This document shows, one piece after another, positions 1-6,452 of a stretch of DNA of 12,679 bases. Source of the stretch: Pseudomonadota bacterium (GTDB lineage Bacteria > Pseudomonadota > Alphaproteobacteria > Rhizobiales > Rhizobiaceae); NCBI GenBank assembly GCA_003242525.1, contig QGUU01000025.1, forward strand, positions 1 through 12,679. Direction: 5' to 3'. Each line of letters starts with the position of its first letter. Within the stretch, counting starts at the first letter, position 1. The position numbers and the translations under genes were made by a program. The notes under the pieces were generated by a model. That model searched no databases, was not told where the DNA came from, and was given only the letters and a program-made list of their open reading frames with translations.

Positions 1-613
1 AGCGGGTTCCGTCCGGCATGGCGCCATGAACATTTGCATCCGTATAGCCGCCCCAGGGATGGAGAACGCCGGCCGTCACCGTGGTGCATATCTCTTTCGC
101 CTCCGGACAGGCCGCGGTCCCTTTGCGGGTAATGATATTGATCACGCCGCCGATGGCGTCCGCCCCATATTGCGCCGAGTGCGGCCCCTTTGCGATCTCG
201 ATCCGCTCTATTGCCCCGAGAGGGATGTTTTGCAGCGCGGTTGATCCAGCCGTGGCCGAGCGGACATTGACGCCATCGATCAATACCAATGTCTGGGCGC
301 TGCTCGCGCCACGAAGCCCGAGGCTTGCCGCTGCGCCCATGCCGCCATTGGTTGCGATATTTACCCCGGTGAATGACTTCAGTAGGGACGGCAGGTCGAT
401 CGCGGGCGAGCGCGCGATTTCTTCCTCTTCGATCACGGTAATCGAAGAGGTGCTACGTTCCAGCGAAGACTCCCTCCGCAATGGGGTGGTTATGGTTATG
501 CCGTCGAGCACGGTAACGCCTTGGCCTGCCTCCGGTACCTGCTGGGCGCTGGCGGCGCCGGCGAGGATGAGCGTAATTACGCTGGCAACGAAAATCCGCT
601 TCTTCATGTCCAT
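1..613 (-). CDS. btuB: TonB-dependent vitamin B12 receptor BtuB, N-terminal part (runs off left edge)
   Basis: Outer-membrane receptor for TonB-driven uptake, most likely of cobalamin. The reading frame stays open from the start region to the window edge, giving 202 residues from the ATG at 607. Residues 1-21 are a Sec signal peptide (MKKRIF, hydrophobic core, ASA cleavage site). A TonB-box-like stretch GITITTP lies near residues 36-42. The plug domain covers about 45-165 and carries family motifs: LRGASSAQTLVLIDG (98-112), NIPLGAIERIEIAKGP (127-142), and YGADAIGGVINIITR (147-161). The first barrel strands follow, and the remaining barrel lies outside the window. Assignment to BtuB rather than another siderophore receptor rests on these motifs plus the cobalamin riboswitch upstream. 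The start could be the ATG at 613 (MDMKKR) or at 607; neither has a strong ribosome site. Two cysteines (167 and 174) flank a short insertion after the plug. Confidence 0.9.
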   Translation of the reverse strand, partial: MDMKKRIFVASVITLILAGAASAQQVPEAGQGVTVLDGITITTPLRRESSLERSTSSITVIEEEEIARSPAIDLPSLLKSFTGVNIATNGGMGAAASLGLRGASSAQTLVLIDGVNVRSATAGSTALQNIPLGAIERIEIAKGPHSAQYGADAIGGVINIITRKGTAACPEAKEICTTVTAGVLHPWGGYTDANVHGAMPDGTR

Positions 614-628
614 GCTTGCCGATTGTTG

Positions 629-650
629 CGGGGCGCATTTCCTCGCCCCG
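629..650 (-). promoter_or_regulatory. Leader hairpin presenting an AGGA motif upstream of btuB
   Basis: On the minus strand CGGGGCG (650-644) pairs perfectly with CGCCCCG (635-629), leaving an 8-nt loop, AGGAAATG. The loop holds the only purine-rich Shine-Dalgarno-like motif of the leader, about 25 nt before the btuB start. It has no U-run after it, so it is not a classical terminator. It may be part of the riboswitch expression platform, acting on ribosome access. This role is inferred. Confidence 0.35.
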
Positions 651-803
651 GGGTTCACGGAAAACCGCAAGCGGGTAGTGACGGACAGTTGATATGGAAG
701 CAGGATCCACTGCGGTCCCCGGCATGCGGCAACATTCTGTTTTCAGATGTCACCGCTACGGCAGGCCGCGCCTGAACACCCCTCGTGTCCAGACATGGGT
801 GAC

Positions 804-980
804 CGGAACGGCAGGTCTCCTGGCTTCCGGATCATGGCCATCACCCCCCTTCCCAGCCCCTCGGCCAGTGGTGCATGGAGCGCGGCTCACCGGTTACAGT
901 TGCGGGGGCAGCTGCGGATTTGATCTGGCAGATCGCACCGCATTCCCGTTTTAATCAGCCTTGCGGCCGAACCAGTTCCG
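804..980 (-). promoter_or_regulatory. Cobalamin (adenosylcobalamin-type) riboswitch aptamer upstream of btuB
   Basis: Read on the minus strand, this stretch carries the landmarks of the cobalamin riboswitch class in order: GGGAATGCGGTGC (947-935); CCGCAGCTG followed by CCCCCGCAACTGTAA (917-894); the CACTGGCC element (873-863); GCTGGGAAGG (857-848); and the B12 box AAGCCAGGAGACCTGCC (826-810). A closing P1 helix is visible: CGGAAC (980-975) can pair with GTTCCG (809-804), which sets the boundaries. Effector binding is expected to reduce expression of the receptor. About 190 nt of leader separate the aptamer from the start codon, room for an expression platform. Confidence 0.95.
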
Positions 981-989
981 ATTCAGAGG

Positions 990-1016
990 CTTATTCAGCA
1001 TGCAGGCAGTCGTCAA
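990..1016 (-). promoter_or_regulatory. Candidate sigma70-type promoter for the riboswitch-btuB transcript
   Basis: On the minus strand TTGACG (1016-1011) acts as a -35 candidate and AATAAG (995-990) as a -10 candidate, with a 15-nt spacer that is shorter than the ideal 17. The predicted transcription start near 983 falls just before the P1 helix of the riboswitch, which supports the call. Confidence 0.4.
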
Positions 1017-1024
1017 GCATTGCC

Positions 1025-1084
1025 CCTGAGACTCAGGAGACAAAGCCTCACTTTCAACAGAACAGGGGAGACGCCTGCCTCCCC
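1025..1084. repeat. Two inverted repeats in the btuB / split-barrel divergent gap
   Basis: CCTGAG-A-CTCAGG (1025-1037) is a perfect 13-bp odd palindrome. GGGGAG (1065-1070) and CTCCCC (1079-1084) form a second inverted repeat around an 8-nt spacer. Both lie upstream of the btuB promoter candidate and of the plus-strand gene at 1186. They could be operators or RNA hairpins; nothing in the sequence decides which. Confidence 0.35.
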
Positions 1085-1149
1085 GAGCATCGCGAGGCTC
1101 GTCAAGCCGAAGATTCGCCGAGTCGCTAGCCGGGAAAGCGCTGTTGCAG

Positions 1150-1155
1150 TAAAAT
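1150..1155 (+). promoter_or_regulatory. Candidate -10 element for the split-barrel / GAF operon
   Basis: TAAAAT matches the -10 consensus at five of six positions and lies about 30 nt before the ATG at 1186. No good -35 hexamer is seen at the right distance, so the promoter may need an activator or may be wrong. Confidence 0.25.
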
Positions 1156-1185
1156 CATCATTACAGCGATGTTGGGGTCCGGCAG

Positions 1186-1731
1186 ATGTCAAACGTGGAA
1201 GCTGCGCGTCCTGAAGATGACATCGTGGCGCGCCGCGAGTGGGAAGGACCGACGCTTGCCAACGGTACGCTGACACCCGAACTGGCCGCCTTCTGCCAGA
1301 AGGGGGTCGCCGTTATCCTGGCGACCTGCGCCGGAGGGCGACCGATAGCCGGACGCGGTTTCGCGTCTCGGGTTGACGAAAACGGCACAGTACGCCTCCT
1401 GCTCAGGCGGACCGGTCACGCTGCGTTCATTGCTGCGTTGAATAACGGGGCACCGATCGCCGCCACCTTCACGGAACCCACCCAGCACCGCTCGATCCAG
1501 ATCAAAGGCAAGTTCGCCCGCGAGACCGCCGTAACGATTGCGGACGGCGCTGCGCTGGCCGTCCAGAGCCTGGCATTCAGGGACCGGTTGGTGGCGATAA
1601 AGTACACCCAGCTCCTGTCCGACGGCTATTGCTTCGCCGATCCCGAGGACATCCTTGCCTTCGAGTTCACTCCCGACGAGGCTTTCGCGCAGACGCCGGG
1701 TCCGAACGCCGGCACCGCGCTGACGCCATGA
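1186..1731 (+). CDS. Pyridoxamine 5'-phosphate oxidase-like split-barrel protein
   Basis: A 181-residue cytoplasmic protein with no signal peptide. The pattern is that of the PNPOx-like split beta-barrel fold: CQKGVAVILATCAGGRP (37-53) and GFASRVDENGTVRLLL (58-73) as the first strands, a helix at 79-86 (AAFIAALN), and HRSIQIKGKFAR (101-112), the strand that usually contacts the flavin phosphate. Members bind FMN, F420 or heme, or have lost the cofactor, so the true activity cannot be read from sequence. The ATG at 1186 has only a weak purine run upstream. The stop overlaps the next start as ATGA, implying translational coupling to the GAF protein, which itself begins with a related barrel. 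The pair may form a sensor or enzyme complex (inference). Confidence 0.8.
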   Translation: MSNVEAARPEDDIVARREWEGPTLANGTLTPELAAFCQKGVAVILATCAGGRPIAGRGFASRVDENGTVRLLLRRTGHAAFIAALNNGAPIAATFTEPTQHRSIQIKGKFARETAVTIADGAALAVQSLAFRDRLVAIKYTQLLSDGYCFADPEDILAFEFTPDEAFAQTPGPNAGTALTP

Positions 1732-3089
1732 CCAGGTTGACGCTCGACCTGTTGCGTGACTGCCTGGAGGGCGTCGTTCCGGGAGTGATGGCGACCTGCG
1801 ACGAGGCCGGCAAGCCGAACGTCATGTTCATCAGCCAGGTCCACTATGTCGGCCCGGAGCAAGTGGCACTCTCCTATCAATTCTTCAACAAGACTCGAAG
1901 GAATCTTCTCGCAACGGGGCGCGCTTCCGTCGCGATCTTCGATCCGGTCACCTTCGGGGAGTACCGGCTGGAACTCGACTATGAAGAGACCAGGACTTCT
2001 GGCCCGCTGTTCGAGACGATGAAGGCCAAGCTCGCGGGCATCGCGTCGCACAGCGGACTCCACGGCGTGTTCCGCCTGCTCGGATCCGATGTGTTCCGCG
2101 TCCGCTCGATCGAGACGATCTTCGAACCATCCGCCCCGCCAGCAATGGCCGATCGCAACCTGCTGCCTGCCGTGCGCCGCGTCTGCACAGAGATGGCTGA
2201 AAGCCGGGGAATGGGTGAACTCATCGATCGCACTCTCGTCTCCCTGCAGCGGCATTTCGGCATCGAACACGCAATGATCCTGATCCTGGACGAGGAAGGG
2301 GGGCGCCTCTACACGGTCGGATCCCTCGGCTACCCGACATCCGGCATCGGGTCGGAGATCGAGGTCGGGGATGGCGTCATCGGCGTCGCTGCCCGCGAAT
2401 GTGCACCGATCCGAATAGGGCACATGACCGCCGACTACAGCTACGGCGTTGCGATCCGGGACAGGGCGCGCAGCGTCGGCATGAATTGGTCCAAGGCGAC
2501 CGAGATTCCCTATCCCGGCCTGGCGGCGCCGGAGAGCCAGATCGCCGTGCCGATCATGTGCAGGCAATCCCTGATCGGCGTACTTTTCGCAGAGAGTCCG
2601 CAGGCCTTGCGATTCCGCTACGACGACGAAGACGCCCTTTCGCTGGTCGCCGACCGGCTGGCCTTTCTGATGCCTGCAATCGAAGAAGGCGAGGCAGTGC
2701 CCCGTCCGTCAGCACCCGCTGGCCATGAGACGGCTCCTGAACTGCAAACTGTCGCCGTTCGCCACTATGAGGCAGATGACAGCGTATTCCTCGACCACGA
2801 TTACCTGATCAAGGGCGTTGCCGGCGCCATCTTCTGGAAACTCGTCAGGGAGTTCACGCAAACCGGCCGGACAGAATTTACCAACCGCGAACTGCGGCTT
2901 GATGCCGGCCTACGGCTACCTGCCTATGCCGAGAATCTCGAGGCCCGCCTGCTTCTGCTCCAGCGACGCCTCAGCGAGCGGGCAAGCCCCATACGCATAG
3001 CGAAGATCGGGCGTGGCCGCTTCCGCCTGAACACGTGCTGCATGCTCGTGCTGGAGGAAGTCGGCCGCGGTCAGGGGGGCGGCCCTTAA
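1728..3089 (+). CDS. Split-barrel / GAF / winged-helix-like sensory regulator
   Basis: A 453-residue soluble protein that looks like a one-component sensor. Residues 10-130 resemble a PNPOx-like split barrel (GVMATCDEAGKPNVMFISQ at 19-37, FFNKTRRNLLATGRASVAI at 52-70). Residues 160-318 form a GAF domain (LIDRTLVSLQRHFGIEHAMI at 165-184, YTVGSLGY at 195-202, VGDGVIGVAARECAPIRI at 213-230, AVPIMCRQSLIGVLF at 273-287). After a proline-rich linker (322-340), residues 355-436 contain NRELRLD and NLEARLLLLQRRL and end in IRIAKIGRGRFRLN, which resembles the recognition-helix and wing region of OmpR/PhoB-type winged helices. The start follows from the ATGA overlap with the upstream gene. Cofactor, ligand and DNA targets are unknown. 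The DNA-binding role of the C-terminus is an inference; the first two domains are more secure. Confidence 0.75.
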   Translation: MTRLTLDLLRDCLEGVVPGVMATCDEAGKPNVMFISQVHYVGPEQVALSYQFFNKTRRNLLATGRASVAIFDPVTFGEYRLELDYEETRTSGPLFETMKAKLAGIASHSGLHGVFRLLGSDVFRVRSIETIFEPSAPPAMADRNLLPAVRRVCTEMAESRGMGELIDRTLVSLQRHFGIEHAMILILDEEGGRLYTVGSLGYPTSGIGSEIEVGDGVIGVAARECAPIRIGHMTADYSYGVAIRDRARSVGMNWSKATEIPYPGLAAPESQIAVPIMCRQSLIGVLFAESPQALRFRYDDEDALSLVADRLAFLMPAIEEGEAVPRPSAPAGHETAPELQTVAVRHYEADDSVFLDHDYLIKGVAGAIFWKLVREFTQTGRTEFTNRELRLDAGLRLPAYAENLEARLLLLQRRLSERASPIRIAKIGRGRFRLNTCCMLVLEEVGRGQGGGP

Positions 3090-3454
3090 TAAATTTTTAC
3101 GATTCCGGGCAGGAACAGTTAGCAAGCATCACGGATCGGGTTGAATTAATATTCGCCCGTCGGTTGGAGCCACTCGGCAATACCGACTGAAGTTCCCGCG
3201 CGGAGACGCTGCACACCGCCATCCGAGGGACCCCGACACAGACCGGCATGCTCGCCTCGGCGCATCAGGCGCCTCGATCCCGCCCTGTCGCGCGTCCCAT
3301 CGCCTCGGTCACGCAACGCCAACACAGACCGGGAACACGAAAGCAGGACCAGAACGATCCGGCATTCCGCCGGACTCAATGATCGTGGCGCGTCTCCCGG
3401 CGGCGCGCGCCCGGATTCCTGCACCGTCGCCGAAACCATAGCTGGAGATCATCA
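3090..3454. other. 365-nt gap without a convincing gene
   Basis: Two AT-rich islands lie near the left end (3088-3103 and 3139-3153); the rest is GC-rich. GTCGGT (3159-3164) and ACCGAC (3182-3187) form an inverted repeat with a 17-nt loop. The 11-mer ACACAGACCGG occurs twice in direct orientation (3236-3246 and 3322-3332). An open frame on the minus strand here has an arginine-rich, family-less translation and no good ribosome site, so it is not called. The promoter of the copper block is presumably inside, but no clear hexamer pair is visible. Confidence 0.5.
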
Positions 3455-4129
3455 ATGAAAATGACCGTCATCAAATGTCTCATACCGCTTGTTGCTCTTT
3501 CGACATCCGTCGTGCTTGCGCATGCCGACTCGGTAGAGATCGAGGCCCGCATCGACGCGTCGTCGACGCCGCAACCCGGCGAACCGTCGCTCGCCGAAAT
3601 CCGAGCCGCCACCGAACGTTTCCGCGATGTCAATCAGGCGCTGGCGGAGGGCTACATGCGGGATCCGGGAAATATATGCGACGACGCTGAAATGATGGGG
3701 AAGCCCGCGAGCCTTGGCACGATGGGCGTGCATTACGTTCGGCCCGACCTGCTGGGCATCAGCGCTCCGCCGAACCCTCGCGTGGATGGTGTCGGCACGC
3801 ATACCGATTTCACCAAGCCGGGCGTGCTGATCTACGAACCGCAGGCGGACGGTTCCATGGCACTCGTCGCGGTTGAGAACCTCGTTTTCCTGAAGGCCTG
3901 GGAGGCAGCAGGCAATCAGGAGCCGCCGTCATTCCACGGTGTTGCCTGGGACAAGATGGTGGACGATCCCGCCACGAATGTCGACGAAGCCCATAATTTC
4001 GAGCCGCATTACGACCGGCATGTCTGGCTCTACCGCGAAAATCCAAATGGCGTCTTCGCCCAGTACAATCCGCAGGTGAGCTGCGCGCATCACGTCGGCG
4101 GCACCCATAGCCACGACAGCAAGTCCTGA
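3455..4129 (+). CDS. Exported His-rich protein of unknown function in the copper block
   Basis: A 224-residue protein with a Sec signal peptide (residues 1 to about 22-24, hydrophobic core IPLVALSTSVVLA). The cleavage site is ambiguous: after LAHA the mature protein starts with DSVE; after VVLA it starts with His23. The body has a dense set of potential metal ligands: C75, H93, H116, H161, H180, H185, H189, C210, H212, H213, H218 and H220, with motifs MGVHYVRPDLLG, VDEAHNFEPHYDRHVWLYR and a C-terminal HHVGGTHSH. C75 and C210 could form a disulfide. I do not recognise a characterised family, although the motifs look like a conserved secreted family. GGAG at 3444-3447 lies 7 nt before the ATG. 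It precedes ycnI by 82 nt, so a periplasmic copper role is a fair guess from context and histidine content only. Confidence 0.85.
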   Translation: MKMTVIKCLIPLVALSTSVVLAHADSVEIEARIDASSTPQPGEPSLAEIRAATERFRDVNQALAEGYMRDPGNICDDAEMMGKPASLGTMGVHYVRPDLLGISAPPNPRVDGVGTHTDFTKPGVLIYEPQADGSMALVAVENLVFLKAWEAAGNQEPPSFHGVAWDKMVDDPATNVDEAHNFEPHYDRHVWLYRENPNGVFAQYNPQVSCAHHVGGTHSHDSKS

Positions 4130-4144
4130 TCTCATCCTTGATTG

Positions 4145-4172
4145 GGCGGCGGAACTTCCGAGCGCCGCCGCC
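4145..4172 (+). terminator. GC-rich hairpin between the His-rich protein gene and ycnI
   Basis: GGCGGCGG (4145-4152) pairs perfectly with CCGCCGCC (4165-4172) around a 12-nt loop, right after the upstream stop. The tail is TTCTATTG, not a clean T-run, so it may be a weak terminator, an attenuator or a 3'-end stabiliser that lowers downstream expression. Confidence 0.4.
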
Positions 4173-4211
4173 TTCTATTGATAAGTTCAATCTCGAAGAC
4201 GGAAAGCAGTC

Positions 4212-4733
4212 ATGATCCGCACTCTCTACCGAGCAAGTCTTGCAGCGGCGACACTCGCCCTGCTTGCGCCGCCGGCCTTCGCGCACGTTACCCTTGAGTC
4301 CCAGGAAGCCGTGATTGGCTCAGAATACAAGGCGGTGCTCAAGATCCCTCACGGCTGCGGCGAGGAGGCGACCAGTGTGGTCCGCGTGCAGATCCCCGAG
4401 GGGTTCTTCAACGCCAAACCCCAGCCAAAGGCCGGCTGGATACTCGAAACGATCACAGGTCCCTACGAGAAGGCCTATGACAATCACGGCACTGTCGTAA
4501 CCGAGGGTGTCAGGGAAATAATCTGGTCGGGCGGCAATCTGCCGAGTGGCTGGTACGAGGAATTCGTGTTCCGGGGCACGTTCGCGGATTCGCTGGCAGA
4601 AGGTGACTTCGTGTTCCCGACGGTGCAGGAGTGCGCGAGCGGAGAGGAGGCCTGGATCGAGATTGACGCCGGTGAGGACGCAAGGCGACCCGCACCGCGC
4701 GTGAGGCTGGTGCCGCGAGACGTCGGCCAGTGA
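4212..4733 (+). CDS. ycnI: YcnI family (DUF1775) periplasmic copper-binding protein
   Basis: A 173-residue exported protein. The signal peptide spans residues 1-24 and ends in AFA, so the mature protein starts HVTLE with His25 first. Characterised YcnI binds Cu(II) through a single N-terminal histidine (a monohistidine brace), and this layout agrees with that. Conserved features follow: KIPHGCGEEATS (44-55), VQIPEGFFNAKPQPKAGW (59-76), IIWSGGNLP (103-111), EEFVFRG (116-122) and FPTVQECASGEEAW (135-148). C49 and C141 probably form a disulfide. Unlike many Gram-positive versions there is no C-terminal membrane anchor, which suits a soluble periplasmic protein. GGAAAG lies 5 nt before the ATG. 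The gene sits 24 nt before the CopC-CopD gene, the usual ycnI-ycnJ order, pointing to a copper relay or acquisition role. Confidence 0.93.
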   Translation: MIRTLYRASLAAATLALLAPPAFAHVTLESQEAVIGSEYKAVLKIPHGCGEEATSVVRVQIPEGFFNAKPQPKAGWILETITGPYEKAYDNHGTVVTEGVREIIWSGGNLPSGWYEEFVFRGTFADSLAEGDFVFPTVQECASGEEAWIEIDAGEDARRPAPRVRLVPRDVGQ

Positions 4734-4757
4734 GCGATCGCTTTGCGGGGAAGGGCG

Positions 4758-6353
4758 ATGAGGGGGGCACTTTGCAAGGTCCATGCCTGGCTGGCGGCGA
4801 TCTGGATTCTGTTGTCCTGCCTGGCGCCGGCTGCCACGGCCCATTCTGCCCTCATATCCGTTGTGCCGCCAGACGGTGCATTACTCAAGGAAGCTCCGAC
4901 CCAGGTCGTTCTAACCTTTAACGAGCCAGTCCAACCGCTCGCCGTGACGCTGGCAGGGTCCGACGGTAGCCGGCGAGACCTGCTGGACGCGAGCAGGGGC
5001 GGTATTAACCTGGTCGTGAACCTTCCCGACGATCTATCCCGGGGAACCTTCCTGGTGTCCTGGCGAGCTGTCTCCGGGGACGGGCATGCGATCGCAGGGG
5101 CGGCCAGCTTTTCCGTGGGCGTCGCGTCGGGCGGCATGCCGTCCGGCGCAGTTCAGGGCGATACGAAAGTCTCCGTCGCCCTGTGGGTCGCGAAGCTTGC
5201 CCTCTATGTTGGCCTGTTCTTCGGCGTGGGGATTGCGGCCTTTGCCGCGTTGGTTGCGCCGGTGCAGCCGCCCGTCGGCCGACTGGCCGTGGCGGCCATG
5301 CTGCTGGGGTTTGCTGCCGCGCCGATATCGCTGGTGTTGGACGGGATGGATGCGCTCGGACTCGGCTTCGAACGCGCTCTGGATGCCAATGCCTGGGCGG
5401 CAGGGTTTTCGACTCCCTTCAGTCTCACGGTGGCTGCCTGTCTTGCCGCGCTGATGCTCGCCGGCTTCAGTCTGGCGCTCGGCGGCGCGATATCAAAGGT
5501 ACTTGCGATCGCGGGCCTGCTCGTGGTTTCCGTTTCGCTGACGCTGAGCGGGCACGCCGCCGCTGCCGAACCGCAATGGATCACGCGCCCCGCGCTGTGT
5601 CTCCATGTCCTGGGGATCGTCTTCTGGATCGGCTCCTTGCCGCCGCTTTTGGCGCTGCTGGGCAGCAGTCCCTGTGAACTTGCGGCGCCACTTGCCCGGT
5701 TCTCGACAATTGCACCCTATCCGGTAGCGGCGATCCTGGTTTCCGGTACCGTCCTTGCTGTAATTCAGCTCGGCCCGCAGCCTATATTCTGGCTTTCGGT
5801 CTATGGGGCCATCCTTTCGTGCAAGCTCATACTGGTAGCCGTCCTTCTTGGGCTGGCGGCCTGGAATCGCTTTGGCCTCACCCGCCCGGTCCTTGCAGGC
5901 AATGTCAGGGCCATTACTCTCTTGCGTCGCAGCATGAGATTGGAAGTGGCCCTGTTCCTCGCTGTCCTTGCACTGGTCGCCGGATGGCGCTTTGCACCGC
6001 CTCCGCGGGCCATGGCCGAGGCACCGCACGCGCGTGTCGAACTGCGCCTGCACGGCGACGCACTGACAGCCGAAGTTTCCTTGGCCCCCGGCCGCATCGG
6101 GGTGAACTCAATCTCTGTCGTCCTAATGGACGGCAGACGAGATCTGGTCGTTCCGCAAGAGATGACAGCCATCATCTCATCGCCTGAGCTGGGGATAGGG
6201 CCGATGCGCCGGCCGCTCGCGCCGAGTGGAGCCGGCTTCTGGCAAGGCTCGGATATAGCAGTTCCACTCGCTGGCCCCTGGCTGGTGGAACTTGAGGTGC
6301 GTCCCAGCCGATTTGAACTCGTTCGGCTCTCCGGCAGCTTCAACATTCCTTGA
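4758..6353 (+). CDS. ycnJ: YcnJ-like CopC-CopD fusion, copper import or resistance membrane protein
   Basis: A 531-residue protein. A signal peptide (1-28, ending ATA) leaves His29 as first mature residue, followed by a CopC-type domain to about residue 122: SALISVVPPDGA, VLTFNEPVQP and SWRAVSGDGHAIAGA. His29, Asp108 and His110 match the Cu(II) site of CopC proteins. About eight membrane helices form the CopD domain (roughly 140-410), with histidines in LSGHAAAAEP and LCLHVLGIVFWIG. A C-terminal periplasmic beta domain of about 115 residues follows the last helix, as in YcnJ-type fusions. The ATG at 4758 is chosen because GGGGAAGG lies just upstream; an in-frame TTG at 4743 has no ribosome site. 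The protein probably moves copper across the inner membrane, receiving it from YcnI; direction of transport is not shown by the sequence. Confidence 0.92.
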   Translation: MRGALCKVHAWLAAIWILLSCLAPAATAHSALISVVPPDGALLKEAPTQVVLTFNEPVQPLAVTLAGSDGSRRDLLDASRGGINLVVNLPDDLSRGTFLVSWRAVSGDGHAIAGAASFSVGVASGGMPSGAVQGDTKVSVALWVAKLALYVGLFFGVGIAAFAALVAPVQPPVGRLAVAAMLLGFAAAPISLVLDGMDALGLGFERALDANAWAAGFSTPFSLTVAACLAALMLAGFSLALGGAISKVLAIAGLLVVSVSLTLSGHAAAAEPQWITRPALCLHVLGIVFWIGSLPPLLALLGSSPCELAAPLARFSTIAPYPVAAILVSGTVLAVIQLGPQPIFWLSVYGAILSCKLILVAVLLGLAAWNRFGLTRPVLAGNVRAITLLRRSMRLEVALFLAVLALVAGWRFAPPPRAMAEAPHARVELRLHGDALTAEVSLAPGRIGVNSISVVLMDGRRDLVVPQEMTAIISSPELGIGPMRRPLAPSGAGFWQGSDIAVPLAGPWLVELEVRPSRFELVRLSGSFNIP

Positions 6354-6417
6354 TCGAAGTGGAGAAGGGTATTTCCCGCCCCAGCAAAGGCCGCACTGGC
6401 GGCTGCGAAGAATAATG

Positions 6418-6446
6418 TTGACGCCGTTTGTTAGGAGTCCTATCCA
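6418..6446 (+). promoter_or_regulatory. Promoter with overlapping palindrome; likely leaderless start of the marR gene
   Basis: TTGACG (6418-6423) and TATCCA (6441-6446) are separated by exactly 17 nt. The predicted transcription start, 6-8 nt after the -10, coincides with the ATG at 6453, so the mRNA may have no leader. The perfect 11-bp palindrome TAGGA-G-TCCTA (6432-6442) lies in the spacer and touches the -10, a placement typical of a repressor site. AGGAG inside the palindrome looks like a ribosome site but is 15 nt from the ATG, too far to be ideal. Confidence 0.45.
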
Positions 6447-6452
6447 TTCTTT

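Noticed and set aside
81..692. Plus-strand open frame of 203 codons
   Set aside because: It is antisense to btuB, whose translation has clear plug-domain motifs.
453..725. Minus-strand frame with GAGGAA ahead of an internal ATG
   Set aside because: It overlaps btuB in another frame and its product has no recognisable features. The GAGGAA/ATG is kept only as a possible leader element.
1626..2567. Minus-strand open frame of 313 codons
   Set aside because: It lies fully opposite the GAF regulator. Its translation is rich in Arg, His and Asp without family motifs, as expected for an antisense shadow of a GC-rich gene.
3146..3439. Minus-strand frame of 97 codons in the gap before the copper block
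   Set aside because: Arg/Gly/Ser-rich translation, no ribosome site and no family resemblance.
4743..4757. TTG start giving five more residues on the CopC-CopD protein
   Set aside because: No ribosome site before it, whereas the ATG at 4758 has one and gives a normal signal peptide.
6390..6403. Terminator after the CopC-CopD gene (GCCGC-ACTG-GCGGC)
   Set aside because: Only a 5-bp stem and no T-run follows.
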